The notes under the pieces are model-generated. The model ran no database searches. It was not told the origin of the DNA and saw only the letters and a list, made by a program, of their open reading frames with translations. Shown one piece after another: positions 27,010-32,210 of a stretch of 32,210 bases of DNA. The first letter of the stretch is position 1. Each line of letters begins with the position of its first letter. Origin of the DNA: Minisyncoccota bacterium (GTDB taxonomy: Bacteria > Patescibacteriota > Minisyncoccia > Phycocordibacterales > UBA1006); assembly GCA_022763365.1 (NCBI GenBank), contig JALEGN010000003.1:1-32210 (forward strand), written 5' to 3'. The position numbers and the translations under genes are program-made.

Positions 27010-28143
27010 ATGAAACGTAGAATAAAAAAACATGGTTTCGATAAAAAATTTCTTTGGGTTACGTTTATTCTTCTAGGGGTTGGTTTAATTACCTTTATTT
27101 CGACGTCTCTTGGTATTTATACTGAAAATAAAGCTCAATTTTATGCCATGATGATACGTCATGTTGGTTTTGGTGTTGTTGGTGGTATAGGGGTAATGTT
27201 CGCAATATCACATATTCACTATTCTTTTTGGAAAAAAATGGCGCCCTATATTTTTATTGCAGGTATTATTATTACCTTACTAGTATTCACACCGCTAGGG
27301 TTCAGTCACGGTGGAGCGAGGCGATGGATATCTTTAGGTTTCATTTCGTTTCAGCCGGCTGAGTTGTTAAAATTTGCTGTTATCGTATTTCTCTCAGCTT
27401 GGTTTGCTCATTACAAAGATAAAATTACTACCTGGAAATATGGACTCTTGCCGTTTTTAGGATTTCTTGGACTTGCTTTTGTAACCTTGATTAAACAACC
27501 TGATTCAGGAACGATTGCTTTAATTGGTATCGTTGCATTTATTATTTACTGGTTACGAGGTGCGTCATGGAAACATATTTTCGCAGTGATTGCGATTGGG
27601 ACCATTTTTATAGGGACGTATATTGCGATTAATCCATATATTATCGAACGACTCAAAACCTTTGCCGATCCTAACCGTGATCCATTTGGATCTTCATACC
27701 AAATTAGGCAATCTCGGATTGCTATTGGGGCAGGCCAATTGTATGGTCGTGGCCTCGGTCAAAGCGTTCACAAATTTGGACCCTATTTACCGGAATCAAA
27801 TAGTGACTCAATTTTTGCAATTTTTGCCGAAGAATATGGATTCATTGGAGGGTTTATTTTGATAACACTCTACGGGATATTTACCTTCTTTGGCTTTAAA
27901 ATTGCCCGGCATGCACCATCTGAATTCGCGCAGAACTTAGTAGTAGGGATAATACTTCTGATTGTAATACAGGTATTCTTTAATATCGCTGCAATATCTG
28001 GACTTGTACCATTATCCGGACTACCACTTATTTTTATGAGTAATGGAGGAACAGCACTACTGGTTACCTTAGCTCAGCTTGGTATTGTATTAAATATTTC
28101 AAAATATACGTTAACGCGGAATGTACAAAAAAAGAGGGTTTAA
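27010..28143 (+). CDS. ftsW: FtsW-like SEDS peptidoglycan glycosyltransferase
   Basis: GGARRWISLGFISFQPAELLKFAVIVFLS, YQIRQSRIAIGAGQLYGRGLGQS, YLPESNSDSIFAIFAEEYGFIGG. Confidence 0.93.
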   Translation: MKRRIKKHGFDKKFLWVTFILLGVGLITFISTSLGIYTENKAQFYAMMIRHVGFGVVGGIGVMFAISHIHYSFWKKMAPYIFIAGIIITLLVFTPLGFSHGGARRWISLGFISFQPAELLKFAVIVFLSAWFAHYKDKITTWKYGLLPFLGFLGLAFVTLIKQPDSGTIALIGIVAFIIYWLRGASWKHIFAVIAIGTIFIGTYIAINPYIIERLKTFADPNRDPFGSSYQIRQSRIAIGAGQLYGRGLGQSVHKFGPYLPESNSDSIFAIFAEEYGFIGGFILITLYGIFTFFGFKIARHAPSEFAQNLVVGIILLIVIQVFFNIAAISGLVPLSGLPLIFMSNGGTALLVTLAQLGIVLNISKYTLTRNVQKKRV

Positions 28144-28154
28144 ACCTCTTTTTT
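28127..28154 (+). terminator. Intrinsic terminator overlapping 3' end of ftsW
   Basis: AAAAAAAGAGG-GTTTAAA-CCTCTTTTTT; encodes KKRV-stop. Confidence 0.85.
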
Positions 28155-28177
28155 ACTTGGTATGATATAATTCAATT

Positions 28178-29287
28178 ATGAAAATTGTATTGACAGGAGG
28201 CGGAACCGGAGGACATTTTTATCCTTTGATTGCGGTTGCCGAAGAAATGATTAACATCATTGATAATCAAAATATTGCTGATGCACGTATCTATTATTTA
28301 TCAGATAAACCCTATGATAAGAAAGCACTCTATCAAAATGGTATTAATTTTAAAAAGATAACCGCAGGAAAATTAAAAGGAATTGACGGTTATCTTAAAA
28401 TTATGATAGGAATTTTTGAGGCTATTTTAACCCTATTTTCTATTTATCCAGATGCGGTATTTTCAAAAGGTGGCTATTCTGCATTTCCAACTGTTTTTGC
28501 AGCAAAATTACTTGGTATTCCTGTAATTGTACATGAATCAGATTCAGTTCCTGGAAAGGTTAATAAATGGGCAGGGAAATTTGCCCGAGCGGTTGCAGTT
28601 TCCTATAAACAAGAAGTTGATTATTTTCCAAAAGATAAAATCATTCATACGGGTCAGCCAATACGGCACGACCTTCTTGAGCCAACGGTTGAGGGAGCGC
28701 ATGAGTTCCTTAATCTAGAGAAAGAAACTCCTGTTATTTGGATTTTAGGAGGGTCTCAGGGAGCCCAAGCCATTAACCTTGCTATGGAAGAGACCCTTGG
28801 TGAACTATTAAATGATTATCAAATTGTCCACCAGGTTGGTAAAAATAATTATGATGACATGAAAAAACTAACAGACGCAACACTGTTAGATCATGATTTT
28901 AAATATCGGTATCATATTTTTGACCACCTTAATACTTTGTCTATGAAAATGATGGCAGGTGTTTCGGATATTGTTATTTCTCGTGCAGGTTCAGCATTAT
29001 TTGAAATTGCTCATTGGGAAATCCCTGCAATTATTATTCCCCTGAAAAATTCAGCTGGAAATCATCAAATTAAAAACGCCTATAACTATGCGCGAATGGG
29101 AGGATGTATCGTTATTGAAGAAAATAATATGAGTGATCAGCTCCTTATTTTTGAAATCAAACGTATTATTCATGATGAGAAAATACGAAACAATATGAAA
29201 GCAGGGGCACAAGCCTTTGATATTGAGAATGCTTCAGAAAAAATTGCAGAAGAAATTATTGGTATCGCACTAGCGCATGAAAAATAA
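28178..29287 (+). CDS. murG: MurG N-acetylglucosaminyltransferase
   Basis: MKIVLTGGGTGGHFYPLIAVAEE, ESDSVPGKVNKW, WILGGSQGAQAIN, VISRAGSALFEIAHW. Confidence 0.96.
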   Translation: MKIVLTGGGTGGHFYPLIAVAEEMINIIDNQNIADARIYYLSDKPYDKKALYQNGINFKKITAGKLKGIDGYLKIMIGIFEAILTLFSIYPDAVFSKGGYSAFPTVFAAKLLGIPVIVHESDSVPGKVNKWAGKFARAVAVSYKQEVDYFPKDKIIHTGQPIRHDLLEPTVEGAHEFLNLEKETPVIWILGGSQGAQAINLAMEETLGELLNDYQIVHQVGKNNYDDMKKLTDATLLDHDFKYRYHIFDHLNTLSMKMMAGVSDIVISRAGSALFEIAHWEIPAIIIPLKNSAGNHQIKNAYNYARMGGCIVIEENNMSDQLLIFEIKRIIHDEKIRNNMKAGAQAFDIENASEKIAEEIIGIALAHEK

Positions 29288-29320
29288 AAAGGCTTTGTCT
29301 TTATAGATTAAGTCTTTTTT
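29286..29320 (+). terminator. Intrinsic terminator after murG
   Basis: AAAAAGGCTT...AAGTCTTTTTT, 10-bp stem with one G:U. Confidence 0.7.
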
Positions 29321-29335
29321 GATACAGTAAACATC

Positions 29336-30679
29336 ATGAATGAAAAACAAGTAGTAACACGTATGGCACCATCTCCAACAGGACGATTCCACGTTGGCGG
29401 TATTAGAACAGCCTTTTACAATTATGCCTTTGCGCGTAAACATGGTGGAAAATTTATTCTTCGTATCGAGGATACCGACAAAGAACGTAATAAAAAAGAA
29501 TACGAAGAAGAGGCTTACGAGGTCTTTAAATGGGTAGGCATGGACTACGACGAGGTCTACCGCCAATCAGAACATTTAGAACGCCATCAGGAAGTTCTAA
29601 AAACATTGATTGATTTAGGAGCCGCCTATGAAGCAGAAGGGGCTAAGGATGCAAATGGAAAGGTGATACGTTTTAAAAATCCTAACAAAGAAATTACTTT
29701 TAATGACCAAATACTTGGTGAAATTACCGTTGATACGACTGATTTAGGTGATTTTGTAATTGCTCGAAATATTGATAGTCCACTGTATCATTTGGCGGTT
29801 GTTGTCGATGACCATGACGAAGGAGTGACTCATGTTATCCGCGCGCAAGAGCACGTAGCAAATACTCCTCGGCAAATCCTCCTTCATGAAGCTCTTGATT
29901 TTGAAACACCAATTTATGCCCATGTTCCATTTATTCTAGGACCTGATGGAAAGAAGAAACTTTCAAAACGAGATGCTAATGTCGCTGCAATGGAATACAA
30001 AGAAAACGGATTTTTACCTGAGGCAATGCTGAATTTCCTATCATTTATTGGTTGGAATCCAGGGACTGAACAAGAAGTCTTTAGTAAAGATGAGCTTGTA
30101 GAAGCTTTCTCATTAGATCAAGTACAAAAAGGGCCAGGAGGCTTTAACCTTGATAAATTATCATGGCTGAATAAACAGTGGTTAAATACTCTCTCTGATG
30201 AAGGCTTTAGAAACTATATTGATCCTTTATTTGAAGAATTGCGCAAAACACCAATTTATGATGAAGAGGTAATGCAAAAAATAACTCCAATCATCCGAGA
30301 ACGTATTAGTTCATATCAGGATCTCTCATTAATGATCACCGAAGGAGAATTAGATTATTATTTTGTAAATCCAGAAATTGATACTGAGAAGGTTGTTTGG
30401 AAAAAAGGAACTAAAGAAGATGCTGCAATGCACCTAGAAAAGGTTTTAGGAATGATTATTAGCTATTCAGGAGATTGGAATAAAGATGATTTAAAATCAC
30501 ATATTTTCCCATATGCTGATGAGGTGGGTAGGGGAGATGTCCTATGGCCGCTACGGTTTTCTCTATCTGGACGAGATAAATCACCTGATCCATTTACACT
30601 CCTTGAGATTCTTGGAAAAGAAATCTCATTACAAAGAATTGGAAATAATATCGAAGCACTAAAAAAAGCCATTGCATAA
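29336..30679 (+). CDS. gltX: Glutamyl-tRNA synthetase
   Basis: RMAPSPTGRFHVGGIRTAFYNYAFA, RIEDTDKERNKKEYEE, GPDGKKKLSKRDANVAA. Confidence 0.95.
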   Translation: MNEKQVVTRMAPSPTGRFHVGGIRTAFYNYAFARKHGGKFILRIEDTDKERNKKEYEEEAYEVFKWVGMDYDEVYRQSEHLERHQEVLKTLIDLGAAYEAEGAKDANGKVIRFKNPNKEITFNDQILGEITVDTTDLGDFVIARNIDSPLYHLAVVVDDHDEGVTHVIRAQEHVANTPRQILLHEALDFETPIYAHVPFILGPDGKKKLSKRDANVAAMEYKENGFLPEAMLNFLSFIGWNPGTEQEVFSKDELVEAFSLDQVQKGPGGFNLDKLSWLNKQWLNTLSDEGFRNYIDPLFEELRKTPIYDEEVMQKITPIIRERISSYQDLSLMITEGELDYYFVNPEIDTEKVVWKKGTKEDAAMHLEKVLGMIISYSGDWNKDDLKSHIFPYADEVGRGDVLWPLRFSLSGRDKSPDPFTLLEILGKEISLQRIGNNIEALKKAIA

Positions 30680-30694
30680 GCAAGGGCTTTAAGT

Positions 30695-31201
30695 TTACAT
30701 TTTGTAATTCATGATTATCTCAGGATCCATTTTAAGATCTAATTTGAAATGATCTAATAATTTCATTATTTCATCAATTGTTGTTTTACCAGCATTTCTT
30801 AACTGAATAATATCACCAAATGACTCGAATTCCTTAAGTAAATCATAAAGTGTGTAGATGCTCACGGACTTCAAGCAATTTAATGCTCTTGAACTTAAAA
30901 ATCCTGAAACCTCAGAATCTCTTCTTAAATCCTTTTTCAAAACTAATTGTAAGGACTCAATCTCAACCTCAGTAAATTGTTTTAAAAACATATGTGATTT
31001 TGGTAAAGGTGTTTCGTTGGAAGATGTGAGAGTTCTGATGGAATTATTTAAAAGATTAATTAAATTTTGTGGTGATATATCACCACTAGCGTTTACACTT
31101 ACTTTTTCTATTCTTAATATAGTATCACCTATATCTGTAATTAGTTTATATGTCTTTTTGTCGTTTTTATCTTTTACGTAGTAGATTCTAATTTGATCCA
31201 T
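30695..31201 (-). CDS. Stand-alone RNA polymerase alpha C-terminal-domain-like protein
   Basis: FLSSRALNCLKSVSIYTLYDLLKEFESFGDIIQLRNAGKTTIDEIMKLLDHFKL matches the helical pattern of RpoA CTD, fused to a novel ~100-aa N-terminus. Confidence 0.7.
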   Translation of the reverse strand: MDQIRIYYVKDKNDKKTYKLITDIGDTILRIEKVSVNASGDISPQNLINLLNNSIRTLTSSNETPLPKSHMFLKQFTEVEIESLQLVLKKDLRRDSEVSGFLSSRALNCLKSVSIYTLYDLLKEFESFGDIIQLRNAGKTTIDEIMKLLDHFKLDLKMDPEIIMNYKM

Positions 31202-31287
31202 AATATTTTATTTAATTATTATTCTATTTTATTTAAATAAATTTATTGATATATGTCAAATATTTTCACTCAGTAATACCATCATGA

Positions 31288-31293
31288 TATAAT
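31288..31293 (+). promoter_or_regulatory. Extended -10 (TGaTATAAT) with leaderless spacing
   Basis: TATAAT 31288-31293, 6-nt gap, ATG 31300. Confidence 0.65.
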
Positions 31294-31299
31294 TTAACT

Positions 31300-32210
31300 A
31301 TGAATAAAAAATCATTAAAATTTTATATTTTTTTAGTGATAGTTGGGGTAATTATTGGTATTCAAAATACTAATGTTTCAGCGCAAAGTATTTCTGAACT
31401 TGAGCGAGAAATTGAAGCTCGCTCAGAAGAAAGAGAGAATCTAGAAAAAGAAGCTGCGCGTATACGTGAAGAATTAACAAAGGTAGGAGCTGAAAAGGGT
31501 TCTCTGACTAAAGAGTTAAACAGGATTAATGCTGAGCGAAAAGACCTTGATAACACTATCAAAAAAACACAAAATACCATTGATTCACTTGGGCTTACTA
31601 TTAATAAAAACTCTCAAGAAATCAGCCGATATAATTCTGAAATTGAGGGTTATGCTGGGACTATTGCCGGTTTATTGCGCGGTATTGATCAGTTTAATAA
31701 TCTCACTCTACTAGAAATTATAAGTTCTCAAGGGGATTTATCAGAAGTATTGATGGTTCGAGATTCATATGCGCGACTACAAACACCATTAGTTGAGCTG
31801 ACGGATGATTTAAACTCAAAGAAGCTCGCCTTACGTAAAACAAGTCTTGAGCTCGAAAAACAACAACTAGAGCTCGCTGATGAGAAGGATATCCTTGATG
31901 ATCAGCGTTCGATTGTACGAGAAAAAGAACAAGAACAAGCTGAAATTTTATCAGAGACCGAGAAAAAAGAGTCTTCTGTTCGAAATAATTTGAACTCAAC
32001 ACTTGCAACTATTGCAGCATTAGATAAAGAAATTAGAGATTTTGAGTCTAAACTCGAATTTGCCCTGAACCCTAATAGTATTCCTGAAAAAGGTTCTGCA
32101 GTATTTGATTGGCCACTTGAGTCTGTATTAATCACGCAGCGTTTTGGAAGAACCGTTTCGTCACAACGTCTGTATGTATCTGGTTCACACAGTGGTATGG
32201 ATTTTAGAGC
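31300..32210 (+). CDS. Coiled-coil M23 peptidase (EnvC-like murein hydrolase), truncated by window end
   Basis: Open from ATG 31300 to the last base: MNKKSLKFYIFLVIVGVIIGIQNTNVSAQSISELEREIEARSEER..., long coiled coil, FDWPLES...ITQRFG...HSGMDFRA M23 motif. Missed by the ORF track because it has no stop in the window. Confidence 0.88.
   Translation, partial: MNKKSLKFYIFLVIVGVIIGIQNTNVSAQSISELEREIEARSEERENLEKEAARIREELTKVGAEKGSLTKELNRINAERKDLDNTIKKTQNTIDSLGLTINKNSQEISRYNSEIEGYAGTIAGLLRGIDQFNNLTLLEIISSQGDLSEVLMVRDSYARLQTPLVELTDDLNSKKLALRKTSLELEKQQLELADEKDILDDQRSIVREKEQEQAEILSETEKKESSVRNNLNSTLATIAALDKEIRDFESKLEFALNPNSIPEKGSAVFDWPLESVLITQRFGRTVSSQRLYVSGSHSGMDFR

Noticed and set aside
30660-30700. 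Terminator between gltX and the alpha-CTD-like gene (AAAGCC...GGGCTTT)
   Set aside because: The stem is short with a long loop and no proper T-tract; not strong enough to list as a feature.
1-32210. CRISPR arrays, IS elements or phage genes
   Set aside because: No regularly spaced repeats, transposase/integrase motifs or phage structural genes were seen on either strand.

Overview
This 32.2 kb AT-rich, gene-dense window is consistent with a Patescibacteria/CPR (Parcubacteria-like) chromosome. That placement is inferred from gene content and minimal protein forms, not from a marker tree. It carries most of a peptidoglycan pathway (murE, murC, murD, murF, ddl, mraY, ftsW, murG, an M23 hydrolase) and informational genes (holB-like, frr, trpS, aspS, gltX, rlmB, prmC-like, scpA/scpB, short uvrC). 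It also has a type IV prepilin, an MscS channel, a Bax inhibitor-1 protein, an Mrr-like endonuclease and one tRNA-Ala(UGC). The main points from reading the sequence are: (1) compact terminator/promoter modules, with a TATACT/TATAAT-type -10 (often extended TGn) 5-8 nt before the ATG at 18 starts, implying leaderless mRNAs and correcting several ORF-track starts; (2) intrinsic terminators whose 5' arm lies inside the last codons of the upstream gene, giving Lys-rich C-termini; (3) a T-box leader with a very short candidate Stem I ahead of a small membrane protein and a GAD-less aspS; (4) two mutually exclusive hairpins between the tRNA-Ala promoter and the tRNA; (5) tandem paralogous acidic proteins with UVR-like tails; (6) a free-standing RNA polymerase alpha-CTD-like protein; (7) a two-gene, Bacteroidota-like insert next to the tRNA; (8) a truncated M23 peptidase CDS at the window end that the ORF track missed. 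No CRISPR array, transposase or rRNA was seen.
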